Source: Rhodospirillaceae bacterium
GTDB taxonomy: Bacteria > Pseudomonadota > Alphaproteobacteria > SHVZ01
DNA: 64,000 nucleotides
Assembly (NCBI GenBank): GCA_016792585.1
Contig: JAEULB010000122.1
Location: forward strand, 1-64,000
Reading direction: 5' to 3'
Made by a program: the position numbers and the translations under genes. Position 1 is the stretch's first letter, and the number at the start of each line of letters is the position of its first letter. The notes beneath the pieces are model-generated. The model was given only the letters and a program-made list of their open reading frames with translations, did not search any database and was not told where the DNA came from. This document shows positions 20,950 through 29,908 of the stretch, in pieces.

Positions 20950-22512
20950 ATGACCGTCCGTCGACTTTCCGCGTGTTTCAGAACCGCGACCGCGATCGCG
21001 GCCCTCGTCGCCGTCGGCCTCGCGGCCGAGCCGGCCTTCGCCCAGAAGAAGGGCGGGACCGCGGTGATCGCCCAGGAGGCGGGGCCGCCGACTCTCGACA
21101 TGCATTTTTCGACCAACATCGCCGTCCGCAACGTGGTGATGCAGGTCTACGAACAGCTGGTCACGCGCGACGAGACCAACGCGCCGATGATGGAGCTCGC
21201 CGAAAGCTTCGCCGAGTCGACCGACGGTCTCACCTATACCTTCAAGATCCGCAAGGGGATCAAGTTTCACAACGGAAAGGCGATGACGTCGGCCGACGTG
21301 CTGGCCTCCTACCAGCGTTTCGCGCGCGTCGGCGTGCAGCGCGGCTTCTTCGAGCAGATCGCCGAGATGTCGGCACCGGACGCCGATACCTTCGTGATCA
21401 AGATGCGGAAGAGAATGCCGGTCGCGATCGAGGAGTTCAGCCAGTTCGGCAACCCGGTCGTGATCTATCCGGCCGAGCAGAAGGACCGCGAAGGCGGCAA
21501 GGCCGATCCGATCGGCACCGGACCCTTCCAGTACGTCGAGTGGGTCGCCGACAGCCACGTGAAGCTCAAGCGATTCGACGGATACGTGCCGGACACTCGT
21601 CACAAGGGCACCAACGGCTTCGGCGGCCACAAGGTAGCCTGGCTCGACGAGCTCGACTTCCGCTACGTCAAGGAGCCGGTCGCCCGTGTCGCTGGCATGG
21701 AAACCGGTCAGTTCCATCTGACCGAGGACATCCCGACCAAGGCCGCCAAGCGCCTCAAGGACAACAAGGCGCTGACGCTCTACCCGGTGCAGCGCTGGTG
21801 GATCCACGGCGCCTGGGTCAACCAGACCAACCCGCCGTTCAACAACAGGGACATCCGGCGCGCGATGCAGATCGGTCTCGACATGGACGAGATCATGGAT
21901 GTCGCGACCGACGGCGCTTTCGACCTGCAGCCGGGATTCCAGTACCCCGGCAACCCGTACTACACCGACGCCGGCAAGCAGTACTACAACGTCAAGGACG
22001 TCAAGAAGGCGCAGGAGCTGCTGAAGACCGCCGGCTACAAGGGCGAGGAGATCGTCCTGATGACGCTCCCGGCCTACCAGAGCATGTACGACGCGGCGGT
22101 CGTCATGGTCGAGCAGATGAAGGCCATCGGCTTCAAGGTCCGCCTCGATCCAGTCGACCTTCCGACCGGTGCGGCGCGCCAACGCAAGCCCGACAGCGGC
22201 TGGCACCTCTCCTTCACCGGCCTCGGCACCGGCCCGGCGGTCGGCCCCTTCGGCGCCACCGTGCTTCTGGTCGGCCCGAATACGCTGAGCCAGGTCCAGG
22301 ACCCGACCTTCGACAAGCTCTACGAGGAGATGCAGACCGGCGCCACGCTCGACGCCCGAAAGGCGACCTTCGCCAAGCTGCAGGAGCGCATCTACGAGGA
22401 TGTGAAAATGCTTAAGATGGGCGACCTGACCAAGGTCATGGCCGCCCGTTCCAACGTGAAGGGTTTCATCCCGTTCCGGATTCCGCGCCTTTGGAACGTC
22501 TGGCTGGAGTAG
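20950..22512 (+). CDS. Peptide-type ABC substrate-binding protein, class A (copy 2)
   Basis: Periplasmic family-5 binding protein of 520 residues with a Sec signal ending near AFA-QKKGG. It is a paralogue of the protein at 12922. The two share QKKGG at the mature start, DGLTYTF and TSADV motifs, a GTGPFQYVEW/STGPYQFVEW block, a YPxNPY(Y/F)xDAGKxYY block, and a C-terminus ending W-N-V-W-L-E. The ATG follows CAGGGGAGG. The leader contains TATAGGAT, which could be a -10 element, but no good -35 partner was found. It is followed, after a strong hairpin, by its own DppB and DppC permeases. Confidence 0.93.
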   Translation: MTVRRLSACFRTATAIAALVAVGLAAEPAFAQKKGGTAVIAQEAGPPTLDMHFSTNIAVRNVVMQVYEQLVTRDETNAPMMELAESFAESTDGLTYTFKIRKGIKFHNGKAMTSADVLASYQRFARVGVQRGFFEQIAEMSAPDADTFVIKMRKRMPVAIEEFSQFGNPVVIYPAEQKDREGGKADPIGTGPFQYVEWVADSHVKLKRFDGYVPDTRHKGTNGFGGHKVAWLDELDFRYVKEPVARVAGMETGQFHLTEDIPTKAAKRLKDNKALTLYPVQRWWIHGAWVNQTNPPFNNRDIRRAMQIGLDMDEIMDVATDGAFDLQPGFQYPGNPYYTDAGKQYYNVKDVKKAQELLKTAGYKGEEIVLMTLPAYQSMYDAAVVMVEQMKAIGFKVRLDPVDLPTGAARQRKPDSGWHLSFTGLGTGPAVGPFGATVLLVGPNTLSQVQDPTFDKLYEEMQTGATLDARKATFAKLQERIYEDVKMLKMGDLTKVMAARSNVKGFIPFRIPRLWNVWLE

Positions 22513-22531
22513 TCGTCGGTTGACATGATGG

Positions 22532-22572
22532 AGCCCCGCTCGGGCGGCGACGTCCGGGCGGGGCTTCTGCTT
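22532..22572 (+). terminator. Hairpin with pyrimidine tail between binding-protein and permease genes
   Basis: AGCCCCGC at 22532-22539 pairs with GCGGGGCT at 22558-22565, and TCTGCTT follows. It begins about 20 bases after the binding-protein stop. It is probably a partial terminator or stabiliser that lowers permease expression relative to the binding protein, as at the equivalent junction at 14474. Confidence 0.5.
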
Positions 22573-22592
22573 TCGGTATCCTTCGGGGGTTC

Positions 22593-23529
<937 letters not shown>

Positions 23530-23537
<8 letters not shown>

Positions 23538-24420
23538 GACCACGGCTCCCGGGCTGGTTCACGTCGCGGCACCGCTGCGCAAGCGCAAGACCACGCTCCG
23601 GCGTCTGCTCGAGCATCGCCTGTTCATGACCGGGTTGGTGCTGTTCATGCTGATGGTGATCATGGCGGTCTTCGCCGACTGGATCGCCACCCACAACCCG
23701 GTGCAGGTGCGTGCCCGCTTCCGCTTCCGCGCGCCGGGCCTCGACAACTTCTTCGGCACCGACAATTTCGGCCGCGACATCTTCACCCGCGTCGTCTACG
23801 GCGCCCGGCTCTCGATCTCGATCGGCTTCGCCACCGTGGCGCTGACCGCACTGGTCGGCACCAGCATCGGCCTGCTGGCCGGGTACTTCCGGAAGCTCGA
23901 CAACATCCTGATGCGCTTCATGGACGCGCTGATGGCGTTCCCGACGATCCTGCTGGCCCTCGCGCTGGCCGCAGCACTCGGGCCGTCGGCGGTCAACATC
24001 GTGGTGGCGCTGTCGGCCGTCTACATCCCGCGCGTAGCGCGCGTCGTCCGCGCCTCGGTGCTGGTCGTGCGCGAGGCCGATTACGTGCACGCGGCGCATG
24101 CGGTCGGCGCCAGCAACTTCCGCATCATGGTCGAGCACATCCTGCCCAACAGCATGGCGCCGCTGATGGTGCAGCTTACCTTCGTCTTCGCCTATGCGGT
24201 GATCGCCGAGGCCGTATTGAGCTTCCTCGGCGTGGGTCCGCCGCCGCCGACGCCGAGCTGGGGCAACATCATCGCCGAGGGCAAGGACTACATCCGCGAG
24301 GCGGCGTGGATCACGCTGTTCCCGGGCATCGCGATCGCGATGACCGTGCTCGGCCTCAACCTGCTCGGCGACGGGCTCCGCGACGTGCTTGACCCGCGCA
24401 TGAACGTGGACAACCGATGA
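23530..24420 (+). CDS. Peptide-type ABC permease, DppC family (copy 2)
   Basis: Partner permease of 296 residues. DppC features are the N-terminal cytoplasmic basic stretch, [15 protein letters not shown] (TM1), [20 protein letters not shown], the coupling loop [17 protein letters not shown], and [16 protein letters not shown]. It resembles the DppC at 15470 over the whole length (for example IGFATV, YFRKLD, LMRxMDALMxFPxIL, LGPSA). It overlaps both neighbours: its start lies inside DppB and its stop is in the ATGA shared with the DppF ATPase. This copy, unlike the first, is directly joined to an ATPase gene. Confidence 0.95.
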
Positions 24421-25397
24421 CCGGTGTCGACAACCTCGTCGAGGTCGAGAACCTGGTGAAGCACTTCCCGGTCAGGAAGGGCTTCCTCAGCTCGCGCGTC
24501 ACCGGCCAGGTCCGCGCGGTCGACGACATCAGCTTCACGGTCGCTCGCGGCGAGACTCTGGGCCTGGTCGGCGAATCCGGCTGCGGCAAGTCGACGACCG
24601 GACGGTTGCTGATCCGGCTGCTCGACCCGACCTCGGGCTCGATCCGGCTCAATGGCGACGACATCGCCAAGATCCCGGACAAGGAGCTGCGCTCGCGGCG
24701 CCGCGACGTACAGATCATCTTCCAGGACCCGTTCTCCTCGCTCAATCCGCGAAAGACGGTGGAAGGCATCATCTCCGAGCCGCTGATCGTGCACAGGATC
24801 GGCACCACGGCAGAGCGGAAGGCGCGGGTCGCCGAGCTGCTCAAGCTGGTCGGCATGGCGCCCGACTATGCCCGCCGCTATCCGCACGAGTTCTCCGGCG
24901 GCCAGCGCCAGCGCATCGGCATCGCCCGCGCGCTCGCGCTCAATCCGAAGTTCATCGTCTGCGACGAGCCGGTCTCCGCCCTCGATGTCTCGATCCAGGC
25001 CCAGGTGATCAACCTGATGCGCGACCTGCAGCGCGAGCTGGGCCTGACATACCTCTTCATCAGCCACAACCTCGCGGTCGTCCGCCACATCGCCGACCGG
25101 GTCGCGGTCATGTATCTCGGCAAGATCGTCGAGATGACCGACAAGAACGCGCTCTACGAGAACCCTCGTCACCCCTACACCAAGGCGCTGCTGTCGGCGA
25201 TCCCGATGACCAATCCGGACCAGCGCCGCCAGCGCGTCGTTCTGACCGGCGACGTGCCGAGCCCGATGTCGCCGCCCAAGGGCTGCCGATTCAACACTCG
25301 CTGCCCGGTCGCGGTCGCCAGCTGCCGCGAGATCGAGCCGCCCCTGGTCGATGTCGGCCGGGGCCACCAGGTCGCCTGCCACCTCGTCACGCCGTAA
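24417..25397 (+). CDS. Peptide-type ABC transporter ATPase, DppF/OppF family
   Basis: Cytoplasmic ATPase subunit of 326 residues. Walker A is GESGCGKST, the signature FSGGQRQR and Walker [13 protein letters not shown]. The C-terminal oligopeptide/dipeptide domain carries the usual cysteines in [15 protein letters not shown] and VACHL, which in this family can hold an iron-sulfur cluster. The N-terminus [25 protein letters not shown] is of the DppF/OppF type. Peptide importers normally use a DppD/DppF heterodimer, but no DppD gene lies in this cluster. It may work as a homodimer, serve both permease pairs, or pair with a remote subunit. Confidence 0.95.
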   Translation: MTGVDNLVEVENLVKHFPVRKGFLSSRVTGQVRAVDDISFTVARGETLGLVGESGCGKSTTGRLLIRLLDPTSGSIRLNGDDIAKIPDKELRSRRRDVQIIFQDPFSSLNPRKTVEGIISEPLIVHRIGTTAERKARVAELLKLVGMAPDYARRYPHEFSGGQRQRIGIARALALNPKFIVCDEPVSALDVSIQAQVINLMRDLQRELGLTYLFISHNLAVVRHIADRVAVMYLGKIVEMTDKNALYENPRHPYTKALLSAIPMTNPDQRRQRVVLTGDVPSPMSPPKGCRFNTRCPVAVASCREIEPPLVDVGRGHQVACHLVTP

Positions 25398-25409
25398 AGA
25401 GGAGTCTCC

Positions 25410-26522
25410 ATGCCGCCGGTCGCTTGTTTCTTCTCCTCTTCCTATTCCGAGGCCCGCGAGAAGTTCCTGAAGGCGGCCGAGTCCGCCGGCGCGCATCTGG
25501 TCGAAAGCTACCCGCATCCGTTGAAGGGCCCGGACGGTGGCGACCTCGCCACCGACCTCGCCTGGCTTGGGCCCAGGGACGCGAAGAAGCTGCTGGTCAT
25601 GACGTCCTCGACCCACGGCATCGAAGGCTATTGCGGCTCAGGCTGCCAGATCTCGTTCCTCGAGAACCGCCACTATCACCGCGACGGCAGTCCCGACACC
25701 GCGGTGCTGCTGGTGCACGCGATCAATCCGCACGGCTTTGCCCATGGCCGCCGCGTGACCGAGGACAATGTCGACCTCAACCGCAACTTCGTCGACTTCT
25801 CCGAGCCGCTGCCGGAGAACAAGGACTACGAGAAGCTGCAGGATCACGCCAATCCGAAGGTGTGGACGCCGGAGTCGATCGCCAAGGCGGACGCCGCGAT
25901 CTCGGCCTTCTACAACATGCCGAACAACACCGACTTCGTGCCGAAGGCGATCCACTCGGGGCAATACGTCAACGCCAAGGGCACGTTCTACGGCGGCTCG
26001 AAGCCGACCTGGTCGCGCCGCACCTTCGAGAGCATCACCCAGGAGTGGATGAAGGGTGCCACCGACCTCTGCCTCGTCGACTATCACACGGGTCTGGGTC
26101 CGCTCGGCTTCGGTGACCTCTATTACGGCGGCAGCGAGGGAGAAGGCATGGCGCGGAAGTGGTTCGACCACGTGACGCCGACCCTCGAGCAGATCGAGGA
26201 AGCCAAGAAGGACAAATCCAAGCACATTCCCGGCGGCGTGAAGGGCACGCTGTCACGCTCGCTGGTGAAGACGCTGCCGGGCACGCGCTGCACGGTGGGC
26301 GGCATCGAGTACGGGACCCACCCGGTGCGCGAGGTGCTGGGCTCGCTCCGCGCCGACAACTGGCTCTACGCCTGGGGCGATCCCAAGTCCGCGCAGGGCA
26401 AGGAGATCAAGGCCAGGGTCCGCGAGGCGTTCTATCCCTCGATCTTCGAGTGGAAGATCATGGTGACCAGCCGCTCGAACGACGTGCTGCGCCAGGCGCT
26501 GGCGGGCCTGGCGAGGGCCTAG
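25410..26522 (+). CDS. DUF2817 (M14-like) zinc peptidase-family protein
   Basis: Protein of 370 residues of the DUF2817 family, related to M14 zinc carboxypeptidases. The zinc-site pattern is recognisable: His and Glu in SSTHGIEGYCGSG, the substrate-binding VDLNRNF, and a third His in LVDYHTGLG. No signal peptide is seen, so it should be cytoplasmic. AAGAGGAG precedes the ATG, which lies 12 bases after the DppF stop, making it part of the importer operon. A role in trimming the imported peptide or deacylating an imported amide fits, but DUF2817 proteins have little characterised biochemistry. The stop TAG overlaps that of the convergent neighbour. Confidence 0.88.
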   Translation: MPPVACFFSSSYSEAREKFLKAAESAGAHLVESYPHPLKGPDGGDLATDLAWLGPRDAKKLLVMTSSTHGIEGYCGSGCQISFLENRHYHRDGSPDTAVLLVHAINPHGFAHGRRVTEDNVDLNRNFVDFSEPLPENKDYEKLQDHANPKVWTPESIAKADAAISAFYNMPNNTDFVPKAIHSGQYVNAKGTFYGGSKPTWSRRTFESITQEWMKGATDLCLVDYHTGLGPLGFGDLYYGGSEGEGMARKWFDHVTPTLEQIEEAKKDKSKHIPGGVKGTLSRSLVKTLPGTRCTVGGIEYGTHPVREVLGSLRADNWLYAWGDPKSAQGKEIKARVREAFYPSIFEWKIMVTSRSNDVLRQALAGLARA

Positions 26523-27406
26523 CGCTTTCCCAGCGCCCGGGCGAGGCCGGCGACGGCGTCCTCCATCGTCTTCCCCTGGGTACGGTCCTCGGTGCGCTCG
26601 GCACCGAGCGGCGACTGGCCGACGAAACGATAGACGTCGGCGGCGCCCTGCAGCATGCCGGGCGGCAAGCCCACCGCGGCGAAGGTATGGGCGATCTCCT
26701 CCATCTCCCCGGTCCAGCGATAGGCCTTGGGCGGCATCGAGGGGATCGCACGGCTGGCGTAGTCGAGCAGCGCCGGAAGGGTCGACGAGAGCTCGCCACG
26801 CAGCGGATCGGCGACGCCGAGCAGGCGTGCGGCGATCAGCGCCTCGGTCGCGAGCGCGGTCACGCCCTTGCTCATCGCGGCGAAACACATCTTGAGCGCA
26901 GAAGCCTGGCCGATCTCCGCGCCGACGACGCGGATGTCGAGACCGTGCGCGCCAAGCTCGGCGAAGGCGGATGCGTCGGTGCCTGACGCATAGAAGCGCG
27001 GCTGCGCGCCGCCCGGCTTCGGCGGCAGGCCGATGATACCGGCATCGACGAAGCGACCGCCGGCTTCCTCGATCACCGCCCCGATCGCCTTCACGGTCTC
27101 CGGCGAGACAGCATTGCAATCGACATAGAGCATCGGTTTCCGCACGGCATTGAGGCATGAAGCGACCTCGCCGGCGAGGTCGAGCGCGAGCATCGGCGGC
27201 AGGATCGACAGGAAGGCGTCGGCCTGATGGACGACCGCCTGCAGGTTGGACAAGGCCACCATGCCGGCCCTGTTGGCACGGGCGACGCTGTCGGGGCCGC
27301 GGCCGGCCAGCGTCGTCACGACGCGAAGCCCGCCCCGCCTCAGAACGTCGGCGACAGCATGGCCCATGTCGCCCGGCGCCACGACCGCAACCGTCTCGAT
27401 CGGCAT
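26519..27406 (-). CDS. 6-phosphogluconate dehydrogenase/beta-hydroxyacid dehydrogenase-like protein (DUF1932 type)
   Basis: NAD(P)-binding oxidoreductase of 295 residues. The N-terminal Rossmann domain starts VAVVAPGDMGHAVADVL, where the usual GxGxxG reads APGDMG. DCNAVSPET is the substrate-binding region, and a C-terminal helical DUF1932-type domain follows (roughly residues 190-265). Characterised relatives act on beta-hydroxyacids. GGAGG precedes the ATG. It is a single minus-strand gene between two importer segments, sharing a CTAG with the DUF2817 stop. It is divergent from the second class B binding protein, so the two may share control. Confidence 0.85.
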   Translation of the reverse strand: MPIETVAVVAPGDMGHAVADVLRRGGLRVVTTLAGRGPDSVARANRAGMVALSNLQAVVHQADAFLSILPPMLALDLAGEVASCLNAVRKPMLYVDCNAVSPETVKAIGAVIEEAGGRFVDAGIIGLPPKPGGAQPRFYASGTDASAFAELGAHGLDIRVVGAEIGQASALKMCFAAMSKGVTALATEALIAARLLGVADPLRGELSSTLPALLDYASRAIPSMPPKAYRWTGEMEEIAHTFAAVGLPPGMLQGAADVYRFVGQSPLGAERTEDRTQGKTMEDAVAGLARALGKR

Positions 27407-27525
27407 CGCAACCTCCGGCCATCACTATACGCCCCTCGGACATGAACGGCACGTCATGCCCCCTTTGCACGGCACGGCCAAAGTGCTTTCCTTTCGGAAA
27501 GGTGTGCTGCCAGGGAGGTTGCATC
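27407..27525. promoter_or_regulatory. Divergent intergenic region with small hairpin and weak promoter match
   Basis: On the minus strand TATAGT (27424-27429) is a good -10 match upstream of the dehydrogenase, but its -35 partner is weak. On the plus strand a short palindrome CCTTT-CGG-AAAGG (27490-27502) lies 23 bases before the ATG of the binding-protein gene. Either could contribute to control of the divergent pair; neither is conclusive. Confidence 0.3.
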
Positions 27526-29103
27526 ATGCGTTCCCAGCTCGCGTCCCGCCTTGCCTTCGGCCTGATCCTCGGAACCCTCGCCTTGGCGCCGCCGGCTTCG
27601 GCGCAGAAGGTGCTTCGCGTCGTGCCCAACGCCGACCTCAAGGTCCTGGACCCGTTCCAGACCACGGCGATGATCACCAAGATGCATTCGGCGCTGATCT
27701 ACGATCAGCTGTTCGGGTGGGACGACGCGATGGCGGCGAAGCCGCAGATGGTCGAGACCTACACGGTCTCCCCCGACGGCCTGAAATACACCCTCACGCT
27801 CCGCCCGGGGCTCAGGTTCCACGACGGCACGCCGGTCACGACCAAGGACGTGATCCCGTCGATCAAGCGCACCTTCGCCACCGATACGCTGGCGCAGAAG
27901 GTCGCCGCGGTGACGGCCTCGCTGGAGGCCGTCAACGAGCGCACCTTCACGCTGACGCTGAAGGAGCCCTATCCCTGGGTCGAGTTCTCGCTGGCCGGCG
28001 TGCACAACACCACCGGCATCATGCGCGAGAAGGAAGCGATCATCGACCCGGCGACGCAGGTGACCGAGACCATCGGCTCCGGCCCCTTCATCTTCAACAA
28101 GGCCGAGTGGGTTCCCGGCGCCAAGGTCGTCTACGACAAGAACAAGGACTACGCGCCCCGGTCCGAACCTGTCTCGGGCAACGCCGGCGGCAAGGTCGCG
28201 AAGATCGACCGGCTGCAATACGTGATCATCCCGGATCCCGCGACGCAAGTCAGCGCGCTGGGCCGCGGCGAGGTCGACATGCTCGACTCGCCCTCGCTGG
28301 ACCTGATCCCGATTCTTACCAAGCAGCAGGACGTCATCGTCGGCGAGATCTTCCCGCTGGGATTCTTCGGCGTTATCCGGCCGAACGCGCTGCACCCGCC
28401 CTTCAACAACGTGAAGGCGCGCCAGGCGCTGGCGCTGATGGTCGACCAGAAAGAGCACGGAACCGCCGCTTATGGCGATCCCAAGTTCTGGCGCGAGTGC
28501 TACTCGTTCTGGATCTGCGGCGGCCCCAACGGCTCCGAAGCCGGGTCGGAAGCCTATCGCAGGCCCAACATCGAGCGCGCCAGGCAGCTTCTCGCCGAGT
28601 CCGGCTACAAGGGCGAGAAGATCATCGTCATGAGCGGCACAGACCAGCCGATCTACCATGCGCTGACGCAGGTCACGGTCGAGCGCATGAAGCAGATCGG
28701 CTTCAACGTCGACCTGCAGGCGATGGATTGGGGCAGCGTCACCACGCGCCGCGCCAAGAAGGACCCGCCGGACCAGGGCGGCTGGCATATCTTCCATACC
28801 ACGACCGGCGCCGCGCCAATGGCGAGCCCGCTCACCAGCGTCGTCACCAGCCTCACCTGCGACGGCAAGAACTGGGTCGGCTGGCCCTGCGACGAAGCCG
28901 CGGAGAAACTGCGCGACGAGTTCGTGCGCGAGCGCGACGAGGCCAGGCGCAAGGCGATCCTGGACAAGCTGAACGCGCGGCTCTGGGAGGTCGTCCCTCT
29001 GGTCCCGCTCGGCCAGTACAGCCAGCCCTTCGCCTGGCGAAAGAACGTTACCGGCGTGCTGAAGACCAGCATCCCGGTGTTCTGGAACATCGACAAGAGC
29101 TGA
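27526..29103 (+). CDS. Peptide-type ABC substrate-binding protein, class B with four cysteines (copy 2)
   Basis: Periplasmic family-5 binding protein of 525 residues, paralogous to the one at 16384. The ATG at 27526 follows GGGAGG and opens a clear Sec signal ending near ASA-QKVLR; the frame is open further upstream but that part is not protein-like. The mature protein begins VLRVVPNADLKVLDPF. The four cysteines match those of the paralogue: ECYSFWICGGP and TCDGKNWVGWPCD. It has no permease beside it and is followed seven bases later by an alpha/beta hydrolase, so it probably shares permeases with the modules upstream. Confidence 0.93.
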   Translation: MRSQLASRLAFGLILGTLALAPPASAQKVLRVVPNADLKVLDPFQTTAMITKMHSALIYDQLFGWDDAMAAKPQMVETYTVSPDGLKYTLTLRPGLRFHDGTPVTTKDVIPSIKRTFATDTLAQKVAAVTASLEAVNERTFTLTLKEPYPWVEFSLAGVHNTTGIMREKEAIIDPATQVTETIGSGPFIFNKAEWVPGAKVVYDKNKDYAPRSEPVSGNAGGKVAKIDRLQYVIIPDPATQVSALGRGEVDMLDSPSLDLIPILTKQQDVIVGEIFPLGFFGVIRPNALHPPFNNVKARQALALMVDQKEHGTAAYGDPKFWRECYSFWICGGPNGSEAGSEAYRRPNIERARQLLAESGYKGEKIIVMSGTDQPIYHALTQVTVERMKQIGFNVDLQAMDWGSVTTRRAKKDPPDQGGWHIFHTTTGAAPMASPLTSVVTSLTCDGKNWVGWPCDEAAEKLRDEFVRERDEARRKAILDKLNARLWEVVPLVPLGQYSQPFAWRKNVTGVLKTSIPVFWNIDKS

Positions 29104-29110
29104 CCATCCC

Positions 29111-29908
29111 ATGAAAGACTTCCAGGTTGTCCGCGCCTCGAACGGCGAGGCGCGGATCAGGGCGTTCGCGCTCGGGTCCGGGCCGCTGGTGGTGATGATG
29201 CCGGGCCTCGGCCGCGCGCCGGACGACGTGGTGCCCCTGGCCCGCACGGTCGCACAGACGGGCTTCCGCGTGCTCCTGCCGGAAACGCGCGGCATCGGCG
29301 AGAGCGTGGGCAAGATGGAAGGGTTGACGCTGCGCGACCTCGCCAAGGACGTCGTGGCGGCGATCGATGCCGCCGGAGGGACAAAGGCCATCCTGGTCGG
29401 CCACGCCTTCGGCAACCGCGTCGCCCGCGCGGTCGCGGCATATCACCCCGATCGAGCCATCGCGGTCGTCTGCCTCGGCGCCAGCGGCAAGGTCGGGCCG
29501 ACGCCGGAGATCCAGAAGGCGATCGATGCCGGCAAAGACAAGGGCGCCACCCGCGAGCAGCGGGCCGCAGCGCTCCGCATCGCCTCCTTCGGGCCTGGGC
29601 GCGACCCGACGCCCTGGATCGACGGCTGGAACGAGACGGTGATGAAGACCTGCCTCGCCGCCGCGAACGCGACCCCGATGCCCGAGTGGTGGACCGCCGG
29701 CTCAGCGCCGGTGCTGATCATCCAGGGCCTTGCCGACGTCGCCGCCCCGCCCGCCAACGGCCGCATGCTGGTCGAGGAGCTGGGTGCCCGCGGCAAGCTG
29801 GTCGAGCTCGAGGGCGTCGGCCACTCGATCCCGGTCGAGGCGCCGGAGGAGACCGCGGCGGCGCTGCTTCCGTTCCTCAAGGAACAGGCCGGGCGGAAAT
29901 CAGCCTAG
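29111..29908 (+). CDS. Alpha/beta-hydrolase-fold protein with alanine at the nucleophile position
   Basis: Protein of 265 residues with the alpha/beta-hydrolase layout. An oxyanion-hole strand reads VVMMPGLGR, and ETRGIGES matches the usual DxRGxGxS. The nucleophile elbow is G-H-A-F-G at 97-101, with Ala99 instead of the expected Ser. The acid (Asp209 in IIQGLADVAAP) and histidine (His238 in GVGHSI) are still present. It may therefore be a non-hydrolytic member (lyase, binding or dioxygenase-like) or use another nucleophile. It starts seven bases after a binding-protein gene and its stop shares CTAG with the convergent S9 peptidase. Confidence 0.85.
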   Translation: MKDFQVVRASNGEARIRAFALGSGPLVVMMPGLGRAPDDVVPLARTVAQTGFRVLLPETRGIGESVGKMEGLTLRDLAKDVVAAIDAAGGTKAILVGHAFGNRVARAVAAYHPDRAIAVVCLGASGKVGPTPEIQKAIDAGKDKGATREQRAAALRIASFGPGRDPTPWIDGWNETVMKTCLAAANATPMPEWWTAGSAPVLIIQGLADVAAPPANGRMLVEELGARGKLVELEGVGHSIPVEAPEETAAALLPFLKEQAGRKSA

